Source: Siphonodentalium dalli (taxonomy: Eukaryota; Mollusca; Scaphopoda; Gadilida; Siphonodentaliidae). Taken from it: a stretch of DNA of 64,000 nt. The stretch spans positions 177,848,556 through 177,912,555 of the forward strand of contig CP136067.1 in the NCBI GenBank assembly GCA_032622095.1. The letters are read 5' to 3'. Made by a program: the position numbers and the translations under genes. The notes beneath the pieces were generated by a model. That model did no database searches and was not told the origin of the DNA. It was given only the letters and a program-made list of their open reading frames with translations. Shown here piece by piece: positions 35,623 through 46,473 of this stretch (position 1 is the stretch's first letter; the number at the start of each line of letters is the position of its first letter).

Positions 35623-36499
35623 GGCCTGGTCAGACAATATACGCGGGATCAGTGGTGGAGAAAGGTGGTGTGTCGATGAAATGGGATAGCAACGGCGCAT
35701 ATTTCTAACGAGAACATAATAAGGCGAGCTGTCCATATCAACCATACATGATATTGCGATATTGTTCGCGCTTAATTAAAAAAAAGGCGCGATTATAGCG
35801 CAATACCAAAAATCTGTCGCGCTTATTATTGCGATATTGAGCACATTGTCGCAATATTGAGCGCGACAACATTTCATACAGATCCGACAGTGTTATATAT
35901 ATATATTAGATATTTCGACTCCTAATGGCTCTTCGCGAAGTCACTGAGAGTTCGAATTCTGCTTGTTGCGACCGAATACTGTATGAGAGACACGTCATCA
36001 AGATGGGCACCTGTTTTGAAAGTTCTCAACCGGCAGTTGATCGGTCTTACGTATGTAGTTGCTTGTATGCCGGTTCCGTCGTTATAATTACTCCATGCAT
36101 TTCATGGAACTAATTACAATACGTCAGTTATGATTTATCATTACATAGGTCGTGGTATATAGCATGTGAAAACATAAGTACATATATTAATGCATCTATA
36201 TTTTTAAGCTACCTTTTTTTCGTAATCTTAATAGTTACGCACGGTATATAACCAAGCTAAGACAGGTTACAATAAACGGGTCATAAGGTAGAGCGAGCGT
36301 GATTGGAATATTAATAGTGGGAGCCCCCGATGAAGGTGGTAGAGACATGACAAAGCGAATGGAGAAAGAATAGTATGCTTATACTTAGCAAGCCAACCCA
36401 TCAGGCCGCAGATTGCTGACGACTAAACAACTAAAAGAAAGAAAAAAAAGACGTCATAATTAATAAGGTAAGCAATTCTTACCAAGGCGGTGTTCGCTC
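35623..36499. other. No supported gene
   Basis: Near 35,740-35,880 GCGATATTG and CGCGC words repeat in both orientations. A 62-codon frame at 35,925 has no recognisable content. Confidence 0.5.
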
Positions 36500-36625
36500 A
36501 TTGGCAATTTTTTTTGCAGGCATTTCGTCATAAAACCATTTATGGTGCCAGGATATGAACAGCAATATGCGTATAAAATGATTCTTTACCAATGCTAGCG
36601 ACATGAGAAGTAAACTTTATGTAGT
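36500..36625 (+). repeat. Short dispersed repeat C (also 45,620-45,770 and 57,110-57,225)
   Basis: GCAGGCATTTCGTCATAAAA, TGGTGCCAGGATATGAACAG and TTACCAATGCTAGCGACATG match 45,650-45,770, and the complement matches 57,225-57,110. The three copies are 70-85% alike by eye. Confidence 0.6.
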
Positions 36626-36859
36626 TCCACATGATTTTGCTACTGATATTTCACTTCATCAGATACCCGTATGCGTAATTATTGTGAGATAATTGAAAGC
36701 TATTTACAGGCAAATTTCGGTAGGATCGCTTCAGGTTGAAAAACATAGTTTTTGTTTTATTACATAAATTGTACATAATTGTAGTGAGTTGTGATACAGA
36801 TGCAATTTATAAACATTTTGCATTCGGTTCAGGTACATATAGCTGTCTTGACTTGAAAC

Positions 36860-37342
36860 ATATTTTATTTGTATAATATACAAAAGGGATTGAGGCACAA
36901 GTTTTTACAACTTACGAAGCCCCTCTCCCGATACAATAATATTACATACATGTGATCAAGAAGACGGTATATAAACGTATTTACATGATGATCAGTTTAG
37001 AGATATATAATTTGTATTGCCTTCCAGAGGTTGTGTAGATTTGTGTTTAAAACAATGAGGCTACATTGTGAAAAAATAATAATAGTAGACAGTCATGAAC
37101 TAGGTTTTAATTTTTGTAGCGCTCTGGAAGACAGTACCGACAATTGATAAGAACGTGCATGTTTGTGGGGGAGGTTGGTCCGTTTGTGAGATAACTGCCA
37201 CATAAAAATTGAAATTTCGGAAGCACCTTTAAGTATATTCAGAAGTGATATACTTATGTATGTACATACACCTAAATATACACATGTACACATATATGGA
37301 TCCGTATGGACACACATATACATACATATCATATAAAATCTT
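36860..37342 (-). other. 3' untranslated region and tail of the LINE
   Basis: This stretch has no coding potential. Read on the minus strand it ends in GTATATTATACAAATAAAATA near 36,860, like 3' ends of CR1/L2-type elements. The exact end and any target-site duplication could not be fixed by eye. Confidence 0.5.
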
Positions 37343-37476
37343 TTAGGGGTCGAAACGTTTAGTCGCGGCAATATATTGCTGTGTGATGTCAAATAGTCTC
37401 ATATTTTTTTGGGACGAGATATTAGGTATTCCACACATGAGTTCTGCAATGTTGCTTATTATGAGATTTTCACGGG

Positions 37477-39534
37477 TTAGTTTCTCAGATAATTCTGAGC
37501 GCTCTCTTTGGTACAATGGGCACATGAAGAAATAATGATATGCGTCTTCATACCGGTTTCCACACGAACATGCGGGCTGTCAGCGATATAGTTGTTGAAC
37601 ATATCAGATCGGAGTTCACTACACAAGTTACGTAGGCGACAGTGAAAAATATTGTATTTTCTGAGTCCAACGTAGAAATGTCGAGGGGGGCTGGGCGTTG
37701 GATCTATATGTTGCAAGTTGGTTTTGAAGGTAGAAAATTGGTCAACGTCAGTGATTAATTTGGGAAGTTTATTCCATTCCATGGCCATCTTTGGGAAAAA
37801 TGACTGTTTGAAGTGTTCAGTATTGCAGTAATATGAATACAATTTACTGGGGCGTCTCCAATTATAGTCTGCAACTTCATGAGATCTGGGGGGAAGTATA
37901 GTGGATAGATATGTTGGTGATAAATTGTTGACGATTTTATAGAGTGCCTGCAATTTATGTGTTTGGCGTCTTTTATTGAGTGAAGGCCATCCAACTTCCT
38001 GTAATACCGCATCACCCGAGGCAGATCGGGTGATACCGCTGACTATCCGGCCAGCATCGATATGAAGCCGGTCAAGCTTTTCTAACATATAGTTAGAGGC
38101 ATTGTCCCAAACGGCATCTGAATAATCAAATAGTGGTAAAATGTATGTTTTGTAAATAATTTCGATGGTTTTCCTGTTTAGTTGATATTTGATGCGACGA
38201 AGTTGAGATAGGCGCGAGGCAATCTTTTTGACAGAGCCTTCGATGTGGGCGTTCCATTTGAGATTTGATTGGAGTTCCAGACCTAAATGTTTATGCTTGT
38301 CCACAAAGTCGATTGAATTTCCCACGAATTTGAGGTTCGGATTCTCTGTAGATGGAGCAACCAATGAGAAGGAAATTCCAACTGTTTTAATTGGATTAAA
38401 GCTGACCAGCCAGTTTTTGGACCACGCTGTAATTTTGTCTAAGTCGCTGTTCATAGTACCTTCAAGTATATTAATATCAAAGTGGCTATTCGTGAGGCAA
38501 GTGTCATCAGCGTACATTCTCGTTACCGATTCAATACCATCGGCTAGATCATTTATATAGACAAGGAACAAGAAAGGTCCCAGGATATATCCCTGGGGCA
38601 CTCCTGCTGGGATGACTCTTTGCGTCCGGTTATCTAGGTAGTCTTCTATCCAATTTAAAGTCGTTCCTTTTAATCCATAAGCTTTCAATTTATGTATCAG
38701 TCCCCTGTGCCAAACCCTTTCAAAAGCTTTGGATATATCACAGAATATGGAACATGTAAATAGTCCTTTATCGAGGGTTTGGCACAAGTTGTGGTATAGG
38801 TCTAATAGTTGGTATGTTGTACTGTGACCTGGGAGAAAACCGGATTGATGGAAATACAAGAGCTCATTTTCGATGAAAAACTTACTAATCTGTTTCAGAA
38901 CAACTTTCTCAAAAATTTTAGATACACATGGTAAAAGGGATATTGGTCGATAAGTTTTGGCGTCAGCTGGATCGTCTTTTTTGAAAATCGGGATCACGTT
39001 TGCGGATTTCCAGGAGTTTGGGAATTTCTCTGTATTGATAGATTTCCTGAATAGAAGGACCAGTGGGTGAGCTATCGATTTTGCTGTTTCGCGGAGCATT
39101 CTAACGCTAATCCCATCGTGCCCGTGGGCTTTGTTAAGTTTAAAAGATTTGATGGCTGTTTCAACCTCGGTTTCTGTGAAGATCAAGTCAGGCATGGTGT
39201 TTGCGGTGCGTTTCGGAAAATTAGGCAGGTTATTATTAGCACCATTAATTGTAGAATTTGCAATGAAGCTGTCGTTTAAGATTTTGGTTTTTTCATTATC
39301 ATCTATTGCATATGTCTTATTGTTAGCAGAGATAGTACCGGAGGAGCTGTATAGTGGGGGGATATTTTTTGTTCGTTTCTTGTTTAGTAGGTAATGCATT
39401 ATTCGCCAAAAGTCTCGCGGGTTGGACGCTTCTCTTATTCGTTCTTCTAGGTTTTCTTCAAATTTAATTTTTGCGTGCTTCTTCATGTTATTGACTTTGT
39501 TTCTTATATTTTTTCCAGATTTCAGGGTTTTCAT
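37477..39534 (-). CDS. LINE reverse transcriptase ORF (685 codons, frameshifted at both ends)
   Basis: The frame holds the linker (NPRDFWRIMHYLLNKK), fingers and palm motifs, the YADD catalytic box, and the thumb and connecting region (KWNAHIEGSVKKIASRLSQL, HIDAGRIVSGITRSASGDAV). It primes cDNA synthesis at a nicked genomic target. Its start overlaps the end of the endonuclease frame. The final 40 residues after about 37,580 are out of frame: the expected cysteine-rich C-terminus is encoded in the neighbouring frame, ending at 37,343. No stop codon interrupts the core, so the copy is fairly young. Confidence 0.9.
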   Translation of the reverse strand: MKTLKSGKNIRNKVNNMKKHAKIKFEENLEERIREASNPRDFWRIMHYLLNKKRTKNIPPLYSSSGTISANNKTYAIDDNEKTKILNDSFIANSTINGANNNLPNFPKRTANTMPDLIFTETEVETAIKSFKLNKAHGHDGISVRMLRETAKSIAHPLVLLFRKSINTEKFPNSWKSANVIPIFKKDDPADAKTYRPISLLPCVSKIFEKVVLKQISKFFIENELLYFHQSGFLPGHSTTYQLLDLYHNLCQTLDKGLFTCSIFCDISKAFERVWHRGLIHKLKAYGLKGTTLNWIEDYLDNRTQRVIPAGVPQGYILGPFLFLVYINDLADGIESVTRMYADDTCLTNSHFDINILEGTMNSDLDKITAWSKNWLVSFNPIKTVGISFSLVAPSTENPNLKFVGNSIDFVDKHKHLGLELQSNLKWNAHIEGSVKKIASRLSQLRRIKYQLNRKTIEIIYKTYILPLFDYSDAVWDNASNYMLEKLDRLHIDAGRIVSGITRSASGDAVLQEVGWPSLNKRRQTHKLQALYKIVNNLSPTYLSTILPPRSHEVADYNWRRPSKLYSYYCNTEHFKQSFFPKMAMEWNKLPKLITDVDQFSTFKTNLQHIDPTPSPPRHFYVGLRKYNIFHCRLRNLCSELRSDMFNNYIADSPHVRVETGMKTHIIISSCAHCTKESAQNYLRN

Positions 39535-40678
39535 TTTTCATGGCTTTTTTCCTAACTCTGTCACGTTTTCGTATCTCAAAACGGATGTCCGAGTTGAACC
39601 AGATTTTATCAGAAGTTCTTACTGTAATGTACGACTGTGGAATTGTTTTCGCCATTATGGACAGAAATTCTAATTGAAAGTTATCGGCAGCTGTGTTCAC
39701 ATTCGATGCATGTGTTATGAGGTCATCCCAGTTGACATTAGCAAGTAGGTTATTTGCATGGGAAAAGTTAGCCTTTCTGTAGTTCCACACTTGTCTTAGA
39801 AATGACGCTGCGGTCGTGTTTTCAAATGTTATTGTAGCATATACACCTAAGTGGTCTGAAACTCCGAGATCTAGGACATCGGCATCTATTACACGGAGAG
39901 AGTTTGAAGTAATAATTGGGTCAAGTAACGTGCTTGAGGTGGAGGTCACTCTCGTGGGGACCATTATTGAATTTTTCATGCTGAAACCATCCGTTATATT
40001 TTTCAACTTCGATGAACTATCCATGAAATTGGAGTTAAAATCTCCTGTAATGACAACGTATTCGGAAATGTCGAGAGCGTTTGATATTGAGGATCCCAGG
40101 TGTTCCCAATAATTTTGAGAGCAGAATTGTGCAGATCTGTACGATACTCCAAGAACAATACGAGTTTTCTTTGAGTGGATTTCAAACCAGAGACAAGAAG
40201 AGTCGAATTCTAATTCGGTTTTACGATTAAATATTAAGTGATCGGCGAACATTACACATATTCCGCCGCCGTCTGAATCTCGGTCTTCGCGAATTGGGGT
40301 ACAAAATCCATCGATTTCTAATTGATTTGAAGGATAAGATGGGTCAAGATGCGTTTCTGTGAAACATAAAATGTCATATTCGTTTATAAGGTCTGCAATC
40401 TTTTCAAGTTTATTACGGATACTCCTTACGTTATAATGGAAAATTGAGATAGAATTCTCAACGTTTATGGTCTGAGACAACGGTCCCGGGTTTGTATGTA
40501 TATCGCCGGATAATAGTAATAAAAAGAGCGCAATCAGGAATAACGACCTTTCGTTTGGTGGACTGAAGCATTTTCCGAAGTGAAGGGTGCTGTTTTTCAC
40601 AGTTTTGGGGGCTAGTGGTCGTTTTGCTGAGTCGAAGATACATATTGCTGCCCTATATTGGCTCAAGTCACACGTCAT
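39488..40678 (-). CDS. LINE endonuclease ORF (396 codons)
   Basis: This is an exonuclease-endonuclease-phosphatase (APE-type) domain that nicks target DNA for target-primed reverse transcription. About 60 residues precede it, including a leucine-rich hydrophobic segment and the 2A-like GDIHTNPGP, followed directly by the endonuclease core. The motifs ETHLD, GDFNSNF and SDHLGV keep their catalytic residues. The frame ends at 39488-39490 shortly after KKAMKNENPEIWKKYKK, where related elements continue into the linker to the RT, so the stop is the result of a frameshift. The ATG at 40676-40678 is the first one available; the true start may be upstream. Confidence 0.85.
   Translation of the reverse strand: MTCDLSQYRAAICIFDSAKRPLAPKTVKNSTLHFGKCFSPPNERSLFLIALFLLLLSGDIHTNPGPLSQTINVENSISIFHYNVRSIRNKLEKIADLINEYDILCFTETHLDPSYPSNQLEIDGFCTPIREDRDSDGGGICVMFADHLIFNRKTELEFDSSCLWFEIHSKKTRIVLGVSYRSAQFCSQNYWEHLGSSISNALDISEYVVITGDFNSNFMDSSSKLKNITDGFSMKNSIMVPTRVTSTSSTLLDPIITSNSLRVIDADVLDLGVSDHLGVYATITFENTTAASFLRQVWNYRKANFSHANNLLANVNWDDLITHASNVNTAADNFQLEFLSIMAKTIPQSYITVRTSDKIWFNSDIRFEIRKRDRVRKKAMKNENPEIWKKYKKQSQ
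40481..40507 (-). other. 2A-like GDIHTNPGP motif at the LINE N-terminus
   Basis: The nine residues GDIHTNPGP follow a hydrophobic stretch (LIALFLLLLS) and precede the endonuclease domain. They match the 2A consensus (D-x-E-x-NPGP) except for H in place of E. Related motifs in APE-type LINEs of sea urchins, amphioxus and molluscs are known to act as ribosome-skipping or signal peptides; whether this variant works is not known. Confidence 0.6.
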
Positions 40679-40997
40679 ATTTCAGACGGTGGTTAGAAAC
40701 CAAGACAGGGAAGAAACTGGACTCCGACTCAACAGATAATAGATATAGTGGAACCTCACAAATGGACTTGGCGGTTGTTCTTAAGTTATGGATATTTTCA
40801 ATATGGATTGGAAACATGAAGTAAGTAAATGAATCATCAAAAGTGGTCAATGCATAGAATAAAGAGAACATGATCAAGACATGATGAGAAATATTTACAC
40901 AATGGTGTTTGGTGGTGATTGGCATGAGGGGTTTATCGGCTATTTACGGGTAGTTGTGTTGAAATTTAAGGGAATTTTGCTTGAAATATGACTGCTA

Positions 40998-41164
40998 CAG
41001 TAATGTTCCAAGCAATCGACCTCACAACCCTAGCAGAATCGCGGGCAACTCCACGGGACCCCGTCGGGAATATGGCCCACCGCCCTTCCTAGGAAAGCTC
41101 TCGGGGAGAAAAGCCACCCACAACTCCGCCGCGGCCAAGAAGTCGACTGATTAGAGCATTACTG
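40998..41164. mobile_element. TA-flanked short MITE, copy 1
   Basis: TA followed by CAGTAATG at the left and CATTACTG followed by TA at the right, with further imperfect TIR (AAGCAATCGAC and AGTCGACTGATTAGAG). The TA flank and CAGT end are typical of Tc1/mariner derivatives. The GC-rich interior has no ORF. Confidence 0.6.
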
Positions 41165-43002
41165 TAGCATGGGATTTTGTGCGGGTTAATCCAGAATAAG
41201 TGAGAAATTTAGCAGTTTCTTTATAGGTGAGAACAGTAGACCCTTTATGAATATATGCGGGATAGGCCTACAAGGGGAGATATGTAGTTGTGCCACCCCC
41301 ACTGGGTTTAGGTACTTCGTGCTCAAGATTGCGTGCACTCACCAAAGGGTCAACATTGGTCACTGAAAAGTGGTAACTTGTATATAACTCTGTTCAGTTG
41401 GTCAGGATGCGTTGAAGAAAGGCGAAAATTAGATATATATTTTGTATCGTTACGGCTTGCCATGGTACATTGCGTCACATTGTTGATATAAATGTTGTGA
41501 TTGGAATTACTAGCGCGGAAAGTTGAGTCGTGAAAAGTGGACTTCGCATATCGACAAAATTAGGTCGCGGTAACCGAGAATATTGTGATCGTGCTGTATA
41601 GCCGTTGACTTTATGCCGTGAAGCGTTTCAACAACCTTGCTTGAGATTATAATGAATCAGTTTTGACCGGGCGCCTGGTGGTCCGAGTCGCGTAGACTTC
41701 ATGTTAGGGAGCGTGGACTTATTCGTTTGAACTTGGGAAAAAAGAATGGGTTCCCACATGAGATTGGAAAGGAGCTATCGCGAGAGTCGTAAGTGACTAG
41801 GTTCTGTTCACCATTACAGCTCTTGGTGAGTTTTATTGAGTTTATATATGCTCGACATTTTAGTTGTCTCCGTAGCAGGGTTAATTGGCATCCAGAATGG
41901 GGGTGGCAAGTGGTGGTAACACAGAGAGGCTCAAACAATGGGGGGGGGGGGTAAAATAGTTACAATTACATTGAATTCCAGACATCAGTTGAGTTGAACA
42001 CTAGTGGAGGAGGTCACACATCCCATTGTTTTAATTAATACGAAATGCTACTTGGTTATAGGACTTAGTGAATTAGTCACTTTACTCTTTTTTTTTTGGG
42101 TGAAACTTCCTTCTATACATGCACATATAAAAAGGTACCGGAATATGTTTTTGAACAAAAGTGTCTCTTATGAGGCATGGAAATCTGTTTGACCTTAGAG
42201 GCTTAGACTCAAAGTCAACTCGGGAGCAAATATGCCAGTTGACAGTTATATGTAAACAATGTTCCGTTTTTTGAACGTACTAATAGTTCTATGGAACTCA
42301 AACTATATTTATATGTACCTTTGCATAAGGACTGATAGAGCAATCGGAAATATAAACAGGTGAATAATATACCATTTATTATATTGAGAATTAAAATTTT
42401 AGGATTATAATTAAAACTAACTGGCAGTGTGACCTCCCCGGTGTGGTTTACTCGCTTTAACATGCATGTAAATGGAGTATATACACATACACAATAACAT
42501 GAATACATATACATCCATATAAATACAAATAGATATACATATAATCCACCCCCAGCACAGACCCCCTTCCGCACTATGCATACATGGATTTATGACAGAG
42601 ATAAACTCAGATTTATCAGAGAGGTTTAGCAATGTCTCATATGGGGGGGGGGGAGTGAACATATGATATGCATAAATGTGAATATATATAATATATGGAT
42701 TTATCATACAATGTGATTCATATTTGATATAAGGTAGCTGTTACCAAGTAAAATGGTGACTTGTATTCAGACATTAACAAGTTTTTGAGGTTAAATTTCA
42801 TATGGATATAATTTTGTATTAAAAAAGTAGTGTCATGTGGATACATGTAGGGTGAGCTACTATAGGTATACTGCATAGTAGCAATTAAGTTCATAAAACT
42901 AGCGTCATTAAGTTTTGAGGTTTAAATTTTATCTACCAGGTATATATGTATCAATTATACTGTGGCAGATGAATACTCTGTAACATTATAATTATTCTGT
43001 GA
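41165..43002. other. No supported gene
   Basis: AT-rich DNA with poly-G runs near 41,940 and 42,643. Frames at 42,004-42,192 and 42,215-42,707 have no recognisable content; the minus frames at 42,417 are rich in tyrosine and cysteine from AT/CA repeats. Confidence 0.5.
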
Positions 43003-44268
43003 CATTAAAGATACACAATCCAATTTGTTGGTCCCTGAGTCATCGGGTTCCAATAATAACAACATTTCTTCAAGAGATACTTGTATTCAAGATTGATTTA
43101 ATAGCAACATAATACTTATCGCTATCAGCCCTAGTATGAAAATTTTCCAAAAACATGTCATATATATCAGCATTTTGTTAAATGCAATTTAGTATCAAGA
43201 GTATACATGTTGGTCGGCTCGTTTAATAGATGGTTGTCCACCAAATATATTTCAGGTGGTGAAAATATGATTAATGTTGATTCAAAAATTTATATCTGGG
43301 TTTCTTGTCTAGGGTTAAATATTTTATTTATATATTTATTTATTTATTTATATATATATATTTCCCCCCCCCGAAACCGAGGAATAGTAATTTAGGAGCA
43401 TTAATATGGATCATGTATCTTTAACAGCTTTTGGAAGTTAATTTTTCCATGTACCATATATTGGGTATGAGCCTAATTGTGATATAAATTGGGTGTGGGG
43501 GAATATATCATAATGTATAAATGTGACATTCACTGGTAGATGGACACTGTGCATGGATGAGACATTAACATACATTTGAAGTTGAATTTCGTGAATCACA
43601 AATCTGGCTGTGATTTATTGATCACTCTGCTCTTGTCAAGTAAATGCCTGAATGTAGCATTTACCGATAGAAGCATATAAAGGCCATGGTAAGTTATGTC
43701 AGTGTTTGAAAGTCAATCTGGTTTCAGCGGTTGACCTCAAACACCCACCCAATTTACCCTTGCCTAAAAGTGGCAGTAACAGTTTTTGGAAGTTAGTTCC
43801 ATATATCAATAATGTTGTATAGGGGCAAGTTGATATATCGTATGGATAAATAACTATACCACAGTGGACAGATTTCAGAGTTTAATTGCATATATGGGGT
43901 GAGGCATATATTATATCATACACTCTGATTTATACTAGTAGTTTCTAACTGATGATAGTTACCAATTACCCAGTACATGTACATGCATAATGGTCACCTT
44001 AAAGTTAAATAGCAGTATTTTATGTGAAGATATAAAACCTGTGACATTAAAGATACACAATCCGACTTGATATTCGCCGTGTCAACATGTTCTAACAATA
44101 GCATCATTTGTTCAAAAGATGTTTTAGTTTTCAAGATTGATTTATTTCCAAAGGTAATGCTTACCGCGGTCAACCTTAGTATAAAATTTTCCATAACGAG
44201 TTATATTATATCGGCATTTTGTTCAATGCAATTTGGTATGAAGAGTATGTTGGTCGGCTCGCTGAATA
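43003..44268 (+). repeat. Diverged direct repeat of about 225 bp, spaced about 1 kb
   Basis: 43,003-43,225 and 44,043-44,268 share ACATTAAAGATACACAATCC, TTTCAAGATTGATTTA, GGCATTTTGTTCAATGCAAT and TGTTGGTCGGCTCG. The DNA between is AT-rich without ORF. Confidence 0.7.
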
Positions 44269-44662
44269 TATAGCTGTCTCGAAATGGCTGCAACAGAATT
44301 TGGCAAATTTCAGAGTGTGTGAACGCAGCCTAATGGTCTGTTTTCAAATGTGAATAGAATGTCTCGTGTAATGAGTGAGCCCTCTATATTATATGTATGT
44401 ATGCCGTAAAATATTGGTGCATAGGGACTGTGGGACGAAAGGAGCAAATTATTCATATTTTGATTGCTCAGTTTTTCCTAATAGTGAATAATATTGCTGC
44501 TTGCCCTGTTTACCAATTAATTTCCACCCTTGTCTCAACAGTATATGATTAGCAACTGAATTTGAATTTGAAATTTTATCGCTACGTCACTAAATAAATA
44601 TATCGAAACAAGCACAAATATATTTAAACAACGTACACATTCAATTATACTTACACATTTGC

Positions 44663-44698
<36 letters not shown>
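44269..44698. other. No gene seen
   Basis: AT-rich, ending in a TA microsatellite. Confidence 0.5.
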
Positions 44699-44703
<5 letters not shown>

Positions 44704-44934
44704 GAAAATTAGGAAAGGTATCCGTTCATTGTTGAATATTTATTACATGTATGTACAAACAGCTATACCGGTTTCGGCACATCTTGCCTTTTCAATAGCT
44801 TGGAATATATGCATATATTTTCAGTGACTCCAAGCTATTGAAAAGGCAAGATGTGCCGAAACCGGTATAGCTGTTTGTACATACATGTAATAACTATTCA
44901 ATAATGAACGGATACCTTTCCTAATTTTCAAATT
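44699..44934. mobile_element. 236-bp near-perfect palindrome
   Basis: Arms of about 105 nt begin with AATTTGAAAATTAGGAAAGG; the inner part AGCTATACCGGTTTCGGCAC is perfectly mirrored. It lies between TA microsatellites at 44,664-44,698 and 44,996-45,057. A MITE or fold-back element is likely. Confidence 0.8.
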
Positions 44935-44990
44935 ATTCCATTCTTCACGTCAGCAGTCACCTACCTCAGAGGAGAGTTTCTTCATTATTT

Positions 44991-44995
<5 letters not shown>

Positions 44996-45057
<62 letters not shown>
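44996..45057. repeat. TA dinucleotide microsatellite
   Basis: A pure TA run of about 60 bp, with another at 44,664-44,698 and at 9,690-9,728. Also present: CCA run 27,328-27,365, CAAA run 4,815-4,838, CA run 58,449-58,519, CAT run 32,110-32,129, and homopolymer C/G runs at 11,006, 22,047, 26,579 and 41,940. Confidence 0.95.
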
Positions 45058-45059
<2 letters not shown>

Positions 45060-46223
45060 CATTCATTAAAAGCTCAACAAAGAAGCAAAATTTAATAACT
45101 ATTTTGGCAATTTCTTGAACGCTATTTTTATGAATATACAGACATTTGTTTATAGGCTCATATAATGAAGAGTTAGCAGACCGTGACACTTTTCTCTGAT
45201 GGGATTTTCCCAGTAATATCTGGAGATGTAACTCCACCCTATGTTTACACTCGAGAAGTATGGTGGCTCGAAACACGACACCCATTTTCACGAATATTTC
45301 AGTGTTTAAAATGTAGTCATGCAACTGTATCGGGTTGCGCTGTTCTAGGTTTTTAATTAATTCAATTAGTATCAATGATCCATTTTGTTCCATTGAAATA
45401 TATGCGGCAATAGCTAAAGTTAATGGCTGTCCATATTCGGGGTGAAATGGAACAACTGCCGAATAAGACTAGCATGAAATAGAAACATCCAACAACAGGA
45501 AAATTCAGTTGCGATTTGTTTTACAAAATTCGTTATTCAACCCATATTACGGTGCCAAATACATATAGTGCCAGCTAAAATTGGACTCAGTATAACGATG
45601 CAGATCTCAGAGTTATGATGGATAAGGGTACGTTCATACACTGGCAAGTTTGCACGGCATGTTTTGCAGGCATTTTCTCATAGAAAACGATATGGTGCCA
45701 TAATATGAACGGAAACAAGCATATAAAATGGATGTTTACCAAAGCTAACGACATGAGTAGTAACATTTCGGTAGTTACTTGCGCCAGTCTATTATCTGTC
45801 GGTAGTTCACTATGCGAAAGGTGTCCAATACATGTATATCCCATAAACACAGTTATGTTATACAAGGAAACACAAGTTGATTCCGAGTTGTCACGAACGT
45901 GACATTGTTTCAAGTCACACTCAATTATACGATGACATTGCGTCTGTATTTGCTGAGTGATCTCTTCTCGCGAGAACCAGATCGTCATATAAATTGACCT
46001 TCGTCTGAGTACCATGGATGGTATACGACAGGCTGATGCGGAATACAATCCAATCCAAGCATTGAGCGGTTCGCGTATTCATAATACATGATGTGGAGTC
46101 CAATCCACAAGATAACACATTTCCATACTTACCATAATGTGAGCCTTATTTATAGAATGAGTGTTTCAATAAGCTAGTGGCCACTTATAGGCATATAATA
46201 GAGACTCTTCGCATAATGAACTA
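45058..46223. other. No supported gene
   Basis: Minus frames at 44950-45393 and 45587-46048 are long but partly built on TA repeat (IYIYIY) or repeat C. No domain recognised. Confidence 0.5.
45620..45770 (+). repeat. Short dispersed repeat C, copy 2
   Basis: It has GTTTTGCAGGCATTTTCTCA, ATATGGTGCCATAATATGAA and TTACCAAAGCTAACGACATG, as at 36,500. Confidence 0.6.
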
Positions 46224-46473
46224 TAGTAATGCCTTAAATAATGGACTCCGTAACAACAGCATAATTATGGGTAATTTTTTAAGATTTAGTCGGAAATATG
46301 GCTTGTTGCCATTTACCGGAAAGCTCTCACTGAAAGCTTTCCGATGAATGACAACAAGCCATATTTCCGATTAAATCCTGAAAAACACCCATAAGCCATA
46401 TTTCCGACTAAATCCTGAAAAATTACCCATAATCCTGCAGTGGTTAAGGAGTCGATTATTTAGGGCATTACTG
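46224..46473. mobile_element. TA-flanked MITE, copy 2, with an internal palindrome
   Basis: The ends TAGTAATGCCTTAAATAATG and the complement of TCGATTATTTAGGGCATTACT resemble the ends of 40,998-41,164. Inside, GATTTAGTCGGAAATATGGC and its complement bracket a second hairpin, followed by a third, partial repetition of the arm. Confidence 0.65.

Larger units (their letters stand above)
37343..40678 (-). mobile_element. CR1/L2-like non-LTR retrotransposon, nearly full-length pol with two frameshifts
   Basis: On the minus strand the element encodes an apurinic endonuclease followed by reverse transcriptase. Endonuclease: 39488-40678, with HYNVRSIRNK, TETHLDP, GGGICVMF, TGDFNSN and SDHLGVY, so the catalytic E, D/N and SDH residues are present. 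RT: 37477-39534, with YRPISLLP, SGFLPGHST, FCDISKAFERVWH, GVPQGYILGP and YADD, so the active site is intact. The two frames overlap by 47 nt and belong to one original ORF; a single indel near 39,500 separates them. A second frameshift near 37,560 moves the C-terminal cysteine-rich end (CSCGNRYEDAYHYFF, then CPLYQRERSEL) into the frame ending at 37,343. The N-terminus has a hydrophobic stretch and GDIHTNPGP. A 3' tail ending in AT-rich ATACAAATAAAATATG-like sequence lies near 36,860. Confidence 0.92.

Noticed and set aside
42215-42707. Two minus ORFs of about 100-119 codons
   Set aside because: Rich in cysteine, tyrosine and isoleucine from CA/TA repeats and with no recognisable domain.
44950-45393. 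147-codon minus ORF
   Set aside because: A large part is an IYIYIY run from a TA microsatellite; no domain seen.
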